Notes: a model not told the origin generated them from the sequence alone. DNA of 64,000 nt from Rhodopseudomonas pentothenatexigens (GCF_900218015.1 NZ_UFQQ01000004.1:124001-188000); one strand, 5' to 3'; counted from the stretch's first letter, positions 16,491-24,610 are shown. Numbers and translations are program-made.

Positions 16491-17383
16491 CGTCGCTCCT
16501 GACCGATCAGGCGGCGGCGCACGCCTTCGGTGAAATAGTCGATGACCATCACGGTGACGATGATCAGCAGCAGGATGGCGCTGACATCGCTGTAATAGAA
16601 CTTGCGCACCGCCTCGATCAGGTCCTGGCCGATGCCGCCGGCACCGACGAAGCCCATCACCGCGGCGCCGCGGACGTTAATCTCGAACCGCAGCAGTGCG
16701 TAACTGACGAAATTCGACAACACCTGCGGCACTACGGCGAACCGCACCATCTCGAACCAGTCGCCGCCGGACGACACCACGCCTTCCAGCGGCTTGTCGT
16801 CGATGTTTTCGACCACTTCGGCGAACAGCTTGCCGAGCGCGCCGGTGGTGTGGATCGCGATCGCCAGCACGCCAGGCAGCGGGCCGAGACCGAACGCCAG
16901 CACGAACAGCAGCGCGAATACGATCTCCGGCACGGTGCGGCAGAATTCGAGGAAGCGGCGGGTGACGAACACCAGCGTCCGCGACCGCACCAGATTGGCC
17001 GAGGCGAGAAAGCACAGCGCGAAGCCGGTGAGCGCCCCGAGCAGCGTGCCCACATAGGCGATCAGGATGGTGTCGAGCAGCAGACCGGTCCAGCGTTTGA
17101 TGCCCCAAAACCACTCGTTCAGGTCGGTCCACAGCGTGGCGAGCGCCAGCTTCGGCGCGATCGAGATGAAATACGACGGAAACCGCCAGAAGTTTTCGGC
17201 GAGCTTGACCAGATCGACTTCACCCATCCAGGCCGCCGCGGCGATCGCGACGATCAGGATCGCGCCGCCGAGCGCCAGCCGCCGCCGCTTCGCCGCCACG
17301 GCCGCGTCGTATTGATCGGCCAGGGCGCGAAGCTGGGGCTCGGGAAGTTCTGTAACGGCGGCCTGCATTCGGTTGTCCGACAT
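16487..17383 (-). CDS. phnE: Phosphonate ABC transporter permease PhnE (first copy)
   Basis: A 298-residue permease with a ~55-residue cytoplasmic N-terminal extension, then membrane segments and the coupling loop KLFAEVVENIDDKPLEGVVSSGGD. The C-terminal GFVGAGGIGQDLIEAVRKFYYSDV motif matches the second copy and known PhnE. ATG 17383 (MSDNRMQ) is chosen over an upstream start that would fall inside the phnD-phnE hairpin. Partner of PhnD and PhnC in ATP-driven phosphonate uptake. Confidence 0.92.
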   Translation of the reverse strand: MSDNRMQAAVTELPEPQLRALADQYDAAVAAKRRRLALGGAILIVAIAAAAWMGEVDLVKLAENFWRFPSYFISIAPKLALATLWTDLNEWFWGIKRWTGLLLDTILIAYVGTLLGALTGFALCFLASANLVRSRTLVFVTRRFLEFCRTVPEIVFALLFVLAFGLGPLPGVLAIAIHTTGALGKLFAEVVENIDDKPLEGVVSSGGDWFEMVRFAVVPQVLSNFVSYALLRFEINVRGAAVMGFVGAGGIGQDLIEAVRKFYYSDVSAILLLIIVTVMVIDYFTEGVRRRLIGQERR

Positions 17384-17388
17384 GACGA

Positions 17389-17414
17389 CGTGGGCGGCTG
17401 GTGGGCCGCCCACG
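17389..17414 (-). other. Intercistronic hairpin between phnD and phnE
   Basis: CGTGGGCGGC-N6-GCCGCCCACG is a perfect 10-bp stem in the 53-base gap between the phnD stop and the phnE start. No U-tract follows. Such hairpins behind binding-protein genes typically stabilise the upstream message, so that more PhnD than permease is made; that role is inferred. Confidence 0.5.
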
Positions 17415-17436
17415 TCCGATGAGGTGCGGGGATTCG

Positions 17437-18345
17437 TCAGGACTTCGACTTGCGCAGGCTGTCGACGAACTTGATCAGCTCGACCACCGGCTCGTAGTCC
17501 TTGTGGCTGGTCGCCGCATAGGGCTTGGCCTTGCCTTCATAGATCTTGTTGAAGGTTTCCGGATCGTTGGTGGCGAGGTCGAGCACTGCCTTGCGGATCG
17601 CCGCCTTGAGGTCTTCCGGCATGTCCGACAGATAGGCCATCGGCGAGTTCACGATCAGGTCCGACTTCAGAATGATGCGGAAGTCAGCAGCCTTGGCCAT
17701 GCCCTTGCGGTCCATCCGCAGCAGGTTGGATTCGTCCTCGGTATTCCACCAGTTGAACGCCGCATCGCAGGTGCCCTGGGCGACGCCGATCACCGCGTTC
17801 TCGTGGCTGCCGGCGTAGATCACCTTGGCGAAGAACTTGTCGGGATCGATCGACATCTTGTTCATCATGAAGCGCGGCACGTTGTTGCCGGACGTCGAAT
17901 TCGGATCGACCAGGCACAGATTCTTACCCTGCAGGTCCTGGATCTTCTGGTAGGGCGAATCCTTCTTCACATACAGCACCGAGTGATAGCCCTTGGAGCC
18001 GTCACCATTGACCTCGATCGCGAACGGCTCGACCTTGGCGCCGACCAGATAGGCGCGGGCGTAGGAGGCCGGTCCATACATGCCGATGTGGATGTTGCCG
18101 GCGCGCTGGCCTTCGATCACCGCGGCGTAGTCGTTGGCGATGCGGAGCTTCACCGGCACGCCGAGCTGCTTGGTGAGGTAGTCGGTCAGCGGCGTCCAGC
18201 GCGTGGTGGTGCCCGAAGCGTTCTCGTCCGGAATCTTGCCGAACACCAGCTCGGGATATTTCGCCTTCCAGTCCTGCGCCGGCGCGGCCTGCGCGGTGAA
18301 CGCCAGCGCCGCAGCGGCGGCGACGAGAGTACGGAGCTTGATCAT
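17437..18345 (-). CDS. phnD: Phosphonate ABC transporter substrate-binding protein PhnD
   Basis: A 302-residue periplasmic protein. Start 18345 has AGGA 8 bases upstream and yields a clean signal peptide (MIKLRTLVAAAAALAFTAQA). The mature protein shows PhnD features: FGKIPDENASGTTTRWTPL, IHIGMYGPASYARA, DPNSTSGNNVPRFMM and FNWWNTEDESNL, the segments that contact the phosphonate. It binds alkylphosphonates such as 2-aminoethylphosphonate in E. coli; ligand range here is unknown. It lies between phnC and the phnE pair, followed by a strong hairpin. Confidence 0.95.
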   Translation of the reverse strand: MIKLRTLVAAAAALAFTAQAAPAQDWKAKYPELVFGKIPDENASGTTTRWTPLTDYLTKQLGVPVKLRIANDYAAVIEGQRAGNIHIGMYGPASYARAYLVGAKVEPFAIEVNGDGSKGYHSVLYVKKDSPYQKIQDLQGKNLCLVDPNSTSGNNVPRFMMNKMSIDPDKFFAKVIYAGSHENAVIGVAQGTCDAAFNWWNTEDESNLLRMDRKGMAKAADFRIILKSDLIVNSPMAYLSDMPEDLKAAIRKAVLDLATNDPETFNKIYEGKAKPYAATSHKDYEPVVELIKFVDSLRKSKS

Positions 18346-18454
18346 CACGATTCCTGTCTCTTCGAGTTCGATGAACGGTCGAAACACGGCAACCGCACGC
18401 GGGCGCGCCGCGGCGGTGCCGGATGGGGGGACGGCGAACCGATCGCCGCCGGGA

Positions 18455-19267
18455 TCAGGCCACGGCGACGCCGGCCAATGCGGGGGCGGGAAGGCCGTGC
18501 GGAACGTGCGACGCAGCGCCCAGCACCTCGTCGGCTTCGAGATCGTAGAGTTCGCGCGCGATCTGGTCGGTGAGCATCGCCGGGGCGCCGTCGAACACCA
18601 CGCGCCCCGAAGCCATGCCGATCAGCCGATCGCAATAGCTGCGGGCAAGATCGAGCGAGTGCAGATTGCACAGCACGGTGATGCCGAAGTGCTTGTTGAT
18701 GCGCAGCAGCGCATCCATCACGATCTTGGTGTTGCGCGGATCGAGCGAGGCGATCGGTTCGTCGGCGAGCACGATGTCGGGCTGCTGCACCAGCGCCCGG
18801 GCGATCGCGACGCGTTGCTGCTGACCGCCCGAAAGCTGATCTGCGCGCTGCGCCGCATAGGACGCCATATCGAACTGATCGAGCGCCGAGATCGCCAGGG
18901 CGCGGTCCTGCTCGGGCCACATCTGCACCAGCGAGCGCCACGACGGGACTTCCGACAGCCGCCCCATCAGGACGTTGGTCAGCACGTCGAGCCTGCCGAT
19001 CAGGTTGAACTGCTGAAAGATCATCGCGGAGCGCGCGCGCCACTGCCGCAGTTCGCGGCCCTGCAGCGCGGTGACGTCGACGCCTTCGAACAGGATGCGT
19101 CCTTCGGACGGCTCCGCCAGCCGGTTCAGCATGCGCAGCAGGGTCGACTTACCTGCCCCGGATCGGCCGATCACCCCGACGAAGCTGCCGCGCTCCACCG
19201 AAAACGATGCGCCATCCACGGCGGCTTTGCTGCCGAAGCGGCAGGTCAGACCCTCGACTACCAGCAT
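18455..19267 (-). CDS. phnC: Phosphonate ABC transporter ATP-binding protein PhnC
   Basis: A 270-residue ATPase: Walker A GRSGAGKS at residues 34-41, signature LSGGQQQR at 145-152 and Walker B IVLADEP at 165-171, with the PhnC-type [17 protein letters not shown] after the Q-loop. Start 19267 has GGGAG upstream; the longer open frame to 19351 would run into regulatory sequence. It is the first gene of phnCDEE. A weak Pho-box match lies 46-63 bases upstream in the divergent region, and a stronger one faces the opposite operon. Confidence 0.94.
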   Translation of the reverse strand: MLVVEGLTCRFGSKAAVDGASFSVERGSFVGVIGRSGAGKSTLLRMLNRLAEPSEGRILFEGVDVTALQGRELRQWRARSAMIFQQFNLIGRLDVLTNVLMGRLSEVPSWRSLVQMWPEQDRALAISALDQFDMASYAAQRADQLSGGQQQRVAIARALVQQPDIVLADEPIASLDPRNTKIVMDALLRINKHFGITVLCNLHSLDLARSYCDRLIGMASGRVVFDGAPAMLTDQIARELYDLEADEVLGAASHVPHGLPAPALAGVAVA

Positions 19268-19312
19268 GCGCTGCTCCCGAAACAGGTTCGGGGGAATCGC
19301 TACCGCCGTTGT

Positions 19313-19330
19313 TTTGCAGCCGTGTGACAG
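19313..19330 (-). promoter_or_regulatory. Weak Pho-box-like site facing phnC
   Basis: On the minus strand, CTGTCAC-ACGG-CTGCAAA resembles the PhoB direct repeat CTGTCAT-N4-CTGTCAT: 6/7 in the first unit but only 4/7 in the second. It is reported because the location and orientation are right for phnC; it may be chance. Confidence 0.35.
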
Positions 19331-19366
19331 AGCGTGTAGTTCTGCCGCCACATCAAGGTGTTCGCT

Positions 19367-19395
19367 CCGTCATCGATGCGTCACGACGATGTCAT
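19367..19395 (+). promoter_or_regulatory. Candidate Pho box (three 7-mers at 11-bp spacing)
   Basis: CCGTCAT, GCGTCAC and ATGTCAT follow each other with 4-base spacers, repeating a TGTCA-like core every 11 bp as in PhoB sites. The units match the 7-mer consensus at 6, 4 and 6 positions. They lie 52-80 bases upstream of the acyltransferase gene in the correct orientation for activation. Confidence 0.5.
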
Positions 19396-19446
19396 GAACG
19401 GCGTCGATGACAGGTCTCAACCCCAATCATCGCGCACGAGAAGTCC

Positions 19447-20127
19447 ATGGCCGCGAAACTGCTATCGGTCGCGCCGACCGTCGATCCGACCGCCAAGCTG
19501 CACGACGTTACGCTCGGCGCCTATTGCGAAGTCGGCGCCCGCACCATCCTGAATGAAGTGGCGATGGGTGACTATTCCTACGTCGTCAACGACTCGCAGA
19601 TCACCTACACCGGTATCGGCAAATTCTGCTCGATCGCGGCGATGACCCGGATCAACCCCGGCAATCACCCGATGCAGCGCGCCACCCAGGCGCATTTCAC
19701 CTATCGTGCCAGCACGTATTTCGAGGGCGAGAGCGACGACGCCGAATTTTTCGCCTGGCGGCGATCGCATCACGTCGAGATCGGCCACGACGTCTGGATC
19801 GGTCACGGCGCCATCGTGCTGCCCGGCCGTAACATCGGCACCGGGGCTGTGGTGGCGGCGGGCGCCATCGTCACACGTGACGTGCCGGCCTACACGATCG
19901 TGGCCGGCAATCCGGCGCGGCCGGTCCGCCGCCGCTTCTCCGAGGTGGTGGCCGAGCGGCTGGTCGCGCTGGCGTGGTGGGACTGGAGCCACGAGGCGCT
20001 GCGCAAGGCGCTGCCGGACTTCCGGAAACTGTCAGTCGAGGAATTCCTCGACAGACACGAAGCTGCGGCCATGACCCGGCAGGCGGCGGGCCGGGAGCCT
20101 GCAACGGAACAGCAGGTGACGGGATGA
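19447..20127 (+). CDS. Phosphonate metabolism transferase, hexapeptide repeat family
   Basis: A 226-residue left-handed beta-helix acyltransferase. Hexapeptide repeats run from about residue 12 (VDPTAKLHDVTLGAYCEVGARTI) and resume after an insertion (HVEIGHDVWIGHGAIVLPGRN ... VVAAGAIVTRDVPAYTIVAGNPAR). The insertion includes NPGNHPMQ and AHFTYR, seen in the subfamily found in C-P lyase operons. Such proteins may acetylate aminoalkylphosphonates, taking the place of the GNAT enzyme PhnO, which is absent here; that is inference. Its stop overlaps the next gene by 4 bases. A Pho-box candidate lies upstream. Confidence 0.85.
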   Translation: MAAKLLSVAPTVDPTAKLHDVTLGAYCEVGARTILNEVAMGDYSYVVNDSQITYTGIGKFCSIAAMTRINPGNHPMQRATQAHFTYRASTYFEGESDDAEFFAWRRSHHVEIGHDVWIGHGAIVLPGRNIGTGAVVAAGAIVTRDVPAYTIVAGNPARPVRRRFSEVVAERLVALAWWDWSHEALRKALPDFRKLSVEEFLDRHEAAAMTRQAAGREPATEQQVTG

Positions 20128-21317
20128 GCGAGATCGCGATCGAAGGCGGCCGGACGCTGATCGGTGACGAGATCGCCGAGGCCTCGCTGCAGATCGCCGG
20201 CGGCGCCATCGCGGCGGTCGGCTCCACCAGCGGCAACGCCGCGATCCGGATCGATGCGCGCGGCCTGCTGGTGCTGCCCGGCATCGTCGATCTGCACGGC
20301 GATGCGTTCGAGCGGCAGATGATGCCGCGGCCGGGCGTCGACTTCCCGATCGACGTCGCGCTGATCGACAGCGACCGTCAGGCGATCGCCAACGGCCTGA
20401 CCACGGTGTTCCACGCCGTCACCTGGTCGTGGGAGCCCGGCCTGCGTAGCGCCGACAATGCCCGCCGGATGCTCGACGCGATCGACCTGACCAAGCCGCG
20501 GCTGTCGGCCGACACCCGCATCCATCTCCGCCACGAAACCTTCAATCTCGATGCGGTCGACGAGATCGCGCAATGGATCGGCGACCGTCGCGTCGATCTG
20601 TTCGCGTTCAACGATCACATGGACTCGACGCTGGCGAACCTCGACAAGCCGCACAAGCGCAACCGGATGGTCGAGCGCACCGGCCTCAGCGACGATTCAT
20701 TCGACCGGCTGGTCGAGCGCATCGCGGCGCGTGGCGACGAAGTGCCACAGGCGAACCGCCGGCTCGCGGCGATCGCGCGCGAGGTGTCGATGCCGATGCT
20801 GTCGCATGACGACGACACTCCGGCGATGCGGCAGGGCTTCCGCGATCTCGGCGTCGGCATCGCCGAATTCCCGACCACCGAAGAGACCGCGCGTGACGCG
20901 GCGCTGCACGGCGACTTCATCGTGTTCGGCGCGCCGAACGTGGTGCGCGGCGGCAGCCACACCGGATGGACCAGGGCAGCCGATATGATCGCCAAGGGGC
21001 TGTGTTCGGTGCTGGCCTCCGACTACTACTATCCGGCGCCGCTGCTCGCCGCGTTCCGCCTGGTGCACGACGGCATCCTGCCGCTGGAACAGGCCTGGAA
21101 GCTGATCTCGGAGAATCCGGCACGCGCTGCCGGGCTCGGCGAGCGCGGCAGGCTCGCGACCGGCCAGCGTGCCGACGTGCTGCTGGTCGACGACCGCGTC
21201 GCGCTGCGGCCGCGGATTGTGGCGGTGATCGCGGGCGGCCGGCTGGTGCATGTCGACGATCCGGAGCGCTTCGTGATCACGCGCAGACTGCCGCACCCGG
21301 CTGGCGTTGCCGCCTGA
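20124..21317 (+). CDS. phnM: PhnM-type alpha-D-ribose 1-methylphosphonate 5-triphosphate diphosphatase (second paralogue)
   Basis: A 397-residue amidohydrolase related to the PhnM at 8860-10038 but clearly divergent. Shared motifs: VDLHGDAFERQMMPRPGV, FNDHMDSTLANL, MLSHDDDTPAMRQG, APNVVRGGSHTGW and VLASDYYYPAPLL. The N-terminal metal motif is HGD here and HTD in the other copy. The ATG at 20124 overlaps the preceding stop (ATGA); sequence further upstream belongs to the acyltransferase in another frame. Being in a separate operon, it may have a different substrate or simply be a second copy under Pho control. Both copies look catalytically intact. Confidence 0.9.
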   Translation: MSEIAIEGGRTLIGDEIAEASLQIAGGAIAAVGSTSGNAAIRIDARGLLVLPGIVDLHGDAFERQMMPRPGVDFPIDVALIDSDRQAIANGLTTVFHAVTWSWEPGLRSADNARRMLDAIDLTKPRLSADTRIHLRHETFNLDAVDEIAQWIGDRRVDLFAFNDHMDSTLANLDKPHKRNRMVERTGLSDDSFDRLVERIAARGDEVPQANRRLAAIAREVSMPMLSHDDDTPAMRQGFRDLGVGIAEFPTTEETARDAALHGDFIVFGAPNVVRGGSHTGWTRAADMIAKGLCSVLASDYYYPAPLLAAFRLVHDGILPLEQAWKLISENPARAAGLGERGRLATGQRADVLLVDDRVALRPRIVAVIAGGRLVHVDDPERFVITRRLPHPAGVAA

Positions 21318-21339
21318 TCTGACGCTATCATTGTCAGTG

Positions 21340-22044
21340 ATGTCGAATTTTCCGCGTTACGCGATTTACTATCTACCCGCCGTCGGAAGCGCTCTGGCGC
21401 AGTTCGGCGCGGTGATGCTCGGTTACGATGTCGTGACCGGCGCTGATGTGGCGTTTGCACCGCCGACTGCGGCGGTGGCGGATTGGCGCGAGATCACCGC
21501 CGATCCGCGTGGTTACGGCTTTCACGCCACGCTGAAGGCGCCGTTCACATTGGCCGACGGCCGCCGCGATAGCGAGCTGTTGTGGGCCTGCGCAACCTTT
21601 GCCGAAACGCCCCGGGCGATTCCGCGGATCGTGCCGGTGATCCGGCCGATCGGCAGGTTCATTGCGCTGGTGCCCGATGTTCCCTCGGAGCCGCTGCAGC
21701 AGCTCGCCGCCGACTGCGTCCGCGACTTCGATGGGTTTCGCGCCCAGCTGTCGGCAGAGGATCGGGCCCGTCGCAGGCCGGAGCAGCTGACGCCGCAGCA
21801 GATCGAGCATCTCGACCGCTGGGGCTATCCCTATGTGATGGACGAGTTCCGGTTTCATATGACACTGACCGGCTCGCTCGACACCGCCCGCCATGACGAA
21901 CTGTTGGCGCTGCTGCGCGGAACGTTCGCGGCGACCGGCATCGATCGGGTAGCAATCGATCGGATCGCGGTGCTGCGCCAGGACGCGCGTGGCGAACGCT
22001 TCAAGAGCATCGCGCAATTCGAACTGCGCAGCGCCGACTATTAG
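21340..22044 (+). CDS. DUF1045 / C-P lyase-associated 2H phosphoesterase family protein
   Basis: A 234-residue protein of the putative phosphonate metabolism family (DUF1045). Two HxT motifs define the 2H phosphodiesterase fold: H62-A-T64 in FHATLKAPF and H173-M-T175 in FHMTLTG. ATG 21340 is used; an earlier in-frame start would overlap phnM without a ribosome site. No PhnP (metallo-beta-lactamase cyclic phosphodiesterase) is found among the phn genes, yet C-P lyase releases a ribose 1,2-cyclic phosphate that must be opened. This protein is the obvious candidate; function is inferred. Its stop codon overlaps that of the converging YheT gene. Confidence 0.85.
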   Translation: MSNFPRYAIYYLPAVGSALAQFGAVMLGYDVVTGADVAFAPPTAAVADWREITADPRGYGFHATLKAPFTLADGRRDSELLWACATFAETPRAIPRIVPVIRPIGRFIALVPDVPSEPLQQLAADCVRDFDGFRAQLSAEDRARRRPEQLTPQQIEHLDRWGYPYVMDEFRFHMTLTGSLDTARHDELLALLRGTFAATGIDRVAIDRIAVLRQDARGERFKSIAQFELRSADY

Positions 22045-23021
22045 CGGTCGAGAATCGAGCCGAGCCAGTCGCTGACCGCCTCGGGCATGGCGGTGACCCG
22101 GCCCGGCCACGGACCGGTGGCGAAGCCGACATGGCCGCCTTGCTCGGGTTGCCAGAGCGTCACCATCGCGCCGGCCTCGTCCGGTGTCGGCAGCGAGGCG
22201 GCCGGCACGAACGGATCGTTGCGCGCGTTCACGACCAAAGCGGGGATCTTGATCTTGCGCAGATGCGGTTTGGACGATGCTCGGGTCCAGTAGTCGTCGA
22301 CACCCGCAAAGCCGTGCAGCGGCGCCGTGAAGGCGTCGTCGAAGTCGCGCAAGGTCGTCGCACGCTGAACGCGCTCGCGGTCGAACAACCCCGGATGCTG
22401 CTGCCATTTGGCGAGCGCGTTCGGAATCATCGTACGCAGGAAATGCCGAGTGTAGAGCGGGCGGTTGATCCCGCTGTCGATCGCGGCGCCGGCGGCGACC
22501 AGATCGAGCGGGGCGGAGACCGCCGCCACTGCGCGCGCAATCTCCGCGGCGCCACTTCCGGCCTCCTCCGCCCAGCGCAACAGCGCGTTGCCGCCGAGCG
22601 AGACGCCGGCGGCCAGCACCGGCGCATCGGCACGGTCGCGAATTCGCGCCAGCAGCCAGCCGACCTCCTGGAAGTCGCCGGAGTGATAGGAGCGCGGCGC
22701 CAGATTGAGTTCGCCCGAGCAGCCGCGGAAATGCGGGATCGACAGCCGCCAGCCGCGCGCCAGCGCGCCCTGCGCAAACGCGATCGCGTAGCGGCTCGCC
22801 GACGATCCTTCGAGTCCGTGAAACAGCACCAGCCACGGCGCATGGTCCCGCCCGGGCAGATGATCGATGTCGATGAAATCGCCGTCCGGCGCCCGCCAGC
22901 GTTCGCGGATGAGCTTGATGGCTTGCGAGGCCCGCGGCTGCGCGAACAGCGTCGGCCAGATGGTTTGCAGATGGGCGCCGGGCAACCACCACGGCGCGCG
23001 ATAGGATCGCAGGTCAGTCAT
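22041..23021 (-). CDS. YheT family alpha/beta hydrolase
   Basis: A 326-residue hydrolase of the YheT/embryogenesis-associated EMB8 family. The N-terminus WWLPGAHLQTIWPTL and the LFHGLEGSSASRYA oxyanion region are diagnostic. The catalytic triad is readable: nucleophile Ser in GVSLGGNAL, Asp in NARNDPFVP and His in GGHVGF. Start 23021 (MTDLRSYRAPW) is chosen since upstream residues are not conserved-looking. It is a cytoplasmic esterase/lipase-like enzyme of unknown physiological substrate. Transcribed toward the phn accessory operon, with overlapping stop codons, it is probably unrelated to phosphonates. Confidence 0.88.
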   Translation of the reverse strand: MTDLRSYRAPWWLPGAHLQTIWPTLFAQPRASQAIKLIRERWRAPDGDFIDIDHLPGRDHAPWLVLFHGLEGSSASRYAIAFAQGALARGWRLSIPHFRGCSGELNLAPRSYHSGDFQEVGWLLARIRDRADAPVLAAGVSLGGNALLRWAEEAGSGAAEIARAVAAVSAPLDLVAAGAAIDSGINRPLYTRHFLRTMIPNALAKWQQHPGLFDRERVQRATTLRDFDDAFTAPLHGFAGVDDYWTRASSKPHLRKIKIPALVVNARNDPFVPAASLPTPDEAGAMVTLWQPEQGGHVGFATGPWPGRVTAMPEAVSDWLGSILDR

Positions 23022-23268
23022 GTCGAGCAGAAGCGAAGGAGGGACAAACACAAAAAGAGGGGCGAGCGAGATGCAGCTATCCACCCGGATGGTGGGTCAC
23101 TGCAACCGACTGCGTCAACATCGCATTAGCTTTGCATTTGCAACTAACGTTTTGCGATGGCCGCACAGGTCGCTGTTGTTGTCGGGCCGGCACCGCCCTA
23201 AGCTGATCTTCATAGTGACAAGCGATCGGTGCCGAAGCAGCCGGGATCGCCCCTATGAGGAAATCGCC

Positions 23269-23463
23269 ATGAAGGTCGCCGACCCAGCTCCCTTCCGCCA
23301 CCTGTCGCCCGACGAGCTGGAATGGCTCGCCGCCGCCGAATGGGCGCAGGCCGAATCCCTCAGCGATGCGCCAAAGGGTCTCGTGATGCAGTCCGCCACC
23401 GAGATGCATGCGCGCGCCAAGCTCAAACGCATCCTCCTCAGCCAGGTCCCGACCAAGCATTAG
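23269..23463 (+). CDS. Conserved small hypothetical protein, 64 aa
   Basis: A small soluble protein (MKVADPAPFRHLSPDELEWLAAAEWAQ...) with AGGA 8 bases upstream of ATG 23269. The sequence is predicted mostly helical with a DELEWLAAAEWAQAE amphipathic stretch and a basic C-terminus. No signal peptide, membrane segment or cysteine is present. Codon use is like the neighbours. I do not recognise a family; its context (DUF123 protein 58 bases downstream) gives no function. Confidence 0.6.
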   Translation: MKVADPAPFRHLSPDELEWLAAAEWAQAESLSDAPKGLVMQSATEMHARAKLKRILLSQVPTKH

Positions 23464-23521
23464 CCGTCGCCGTCGTCTGCGGGCTTGACCATCTGGAGAC
23501 GGCGGACGCACACCGGTCGTG

Positions 23522-23995
23522 ATGACCTCCGCACCGCATCCTGCCTGCCCGTCAGGTCCCGGCGCCTATGTGGTGGCGATCGCAATCGCGGCGCCGCTTA
23601 CGGTCCGGCTCGGCGGCCTGTCGGCGCGGCTTCGGCCTGGGCGCTATCTGTATTGCGGTTCGGCCTATGGTCCGGGCGGACTGCAGGCCCGGCTCGCGCG
23701 GCATTTTCGTAAGGACAAATCGATCCGCTGGCATGTCGATCAATTGACCACTGCCGGCGAGGTCAAAGGCGCCTGGGCGATCGCGCGTGGCAACGAATGC
23801 GTTCTGGTGGAACGCCTCGGATTTCTGCCGGTGCCGATCGAAGGCTTCGGCGCCACTGATTGCGCCCACTGCCGCAGCCATCTGTTGCGCTGGCCATCGC
23901 GCGTCGCGGCCCGTACAGTCCGCGCGGCGCTCGCCGGAGACGACGAACCGCCGGTGTGGCTGCGGGTCAGCGCGACGCCCCGGTCTCGCGCCTGA
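23522..23995 (+). CDS. GIY-YIG/DUF123 domain protein
   Basis: A 157-residue DUF123 protein. The GIY-YIG-like core reads GAYVVAIAIAAPLTV then RYLYCGSAYGPGGLQARLARHFR, followed by RWHVDQL and the C-terminal GFGATDCAHCRSHLL motif typical of DUF123. The family is related to Uri endonucleases and has been proposed to act on nucleic acids; some members are fused to endonuclease III. GTG 23519 directly precedes ATG 23522. Its 3' end overlaps the convergent cutA gene by 29 bases. Confidence 0.82.
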   Translation: MTSAPHPACPSGPGAYVVAIAIAAPLTVRLGGLSARLRPGRYLYCGSAYGPGGLQARLARHFRKDKSIRWHVDQLTTAGEVKGAWAIARGNECVLVERLGFLPVPIEGFGATDCAHCRSHLLRWPSRVAARTVRAALAGDDEPPVWLRVSATPRSRA

Positions 23996-24296
23996 TCCAG
24001 CCGAGGTATTTCTCGGCACCCGCGGTCACCGGAAGCTGGATGATCTCCGGGGTATCGTAGGAGTGCAGCGAGGTGATCAGGTCGCGCAAGGCAGCGAATT
24101 TCATCGGCAGGGTCTTGAACAGCAGCAACTGCTCGGCGTCGCTGGTGATCTTGCCGTCCCACCAATAATGGCTGGTGATCGCCTGGATCTGGACGCAGGC
24201 GGCGAGCCGGGCCTCGAGCGTTGCGACTGCCAATCGTTCTGCCTCCTCCTTGCTCGGCGCCGTCACCATCACCACGCAGGCTTCGCCCTCATCCAT
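23967..24296 (-). CDS. cutA: Divalent-cation tolerance protein CutA
   Basis: A 109-residue CutA1 family protein forming a trimeric ferredoxin-like fold. The pattern VVMVTAPSKEEAERLAVATLEARLAACVQI, then SHYWWDGKI, LLLFKT, SYDTPEII and YLGWI is the standard CutA sequence. It was linked to copper and other divalent metal tolerance in E. coli, though its exact role is debated. Start 24296 gives the usual length. It converges on and overlaps the DUF123 gene. Confidence 0.93.
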   Translation of the reverse strand: MDEGEACVVMVTAPSKEEAERLAVATLEARLAACVQIQAITSHYWWDGKITSDAEQLLLFKTLPMKFAALRDLITSLHSYDTPEIIQLPVTAGAEKYLGWIRRETGASR

Positions 24297-24394
24297 CGCT
24301 TGGTTCCTCCGGCGGATTTGATCCGCCGCGTTGCGGGCCGCGCCGGTTGTTTGCTAGCGGCAAGCCGTTCCCAGTCAGCTTCGGAAGATCCGTC

Positions 24395-24610
24395 ATGCCG
24401 ATTTACGGCTTCGTCTGCAACAAATGCGGTCACCAGTTCGAAACCCTGCTGTTCTCGGGTGACACTGCGGTGTGCCCGTCCTGCGAAAGCACCAGCCTCG
24501 AGCAACAATTGTCGCTGATCGCCAAGCCAGCCAAAGGCGGGCCGGAGGCGCCGATGTGCGACGGCAAGGGCGGCTGCGGCGGCTGCTGCATGCCGGACGT
24601 CTGCGCCTAG
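24395..24610 (+). CDS. FmdB family zinc-ribbon protein
   Basis: A 71-residue protein with the FmdB N-terminus MPIYGFVCNKCGHQFE and a zinc ribbon of cysteines C8, C11, C27 and C30. The C-terminus carries a second cysteine-rich stretch (GKGGCGGCCMPDVCA), which is common in this subfamily and may hold another metal. Family members are thought to be regulators, named after a putative formamidase/amidase regulator. No amidase gene is adjacent, so the target is unknown. It stands alone between convergent and unrelated genes. Confidence 0.85.
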   Translation: MPIYGFVCNKCGHQFETLLFSGDTAVCPSCESTSLEQQLSLIAKPAKGGPEAPMCDGKGGCGGCCMPDVCA

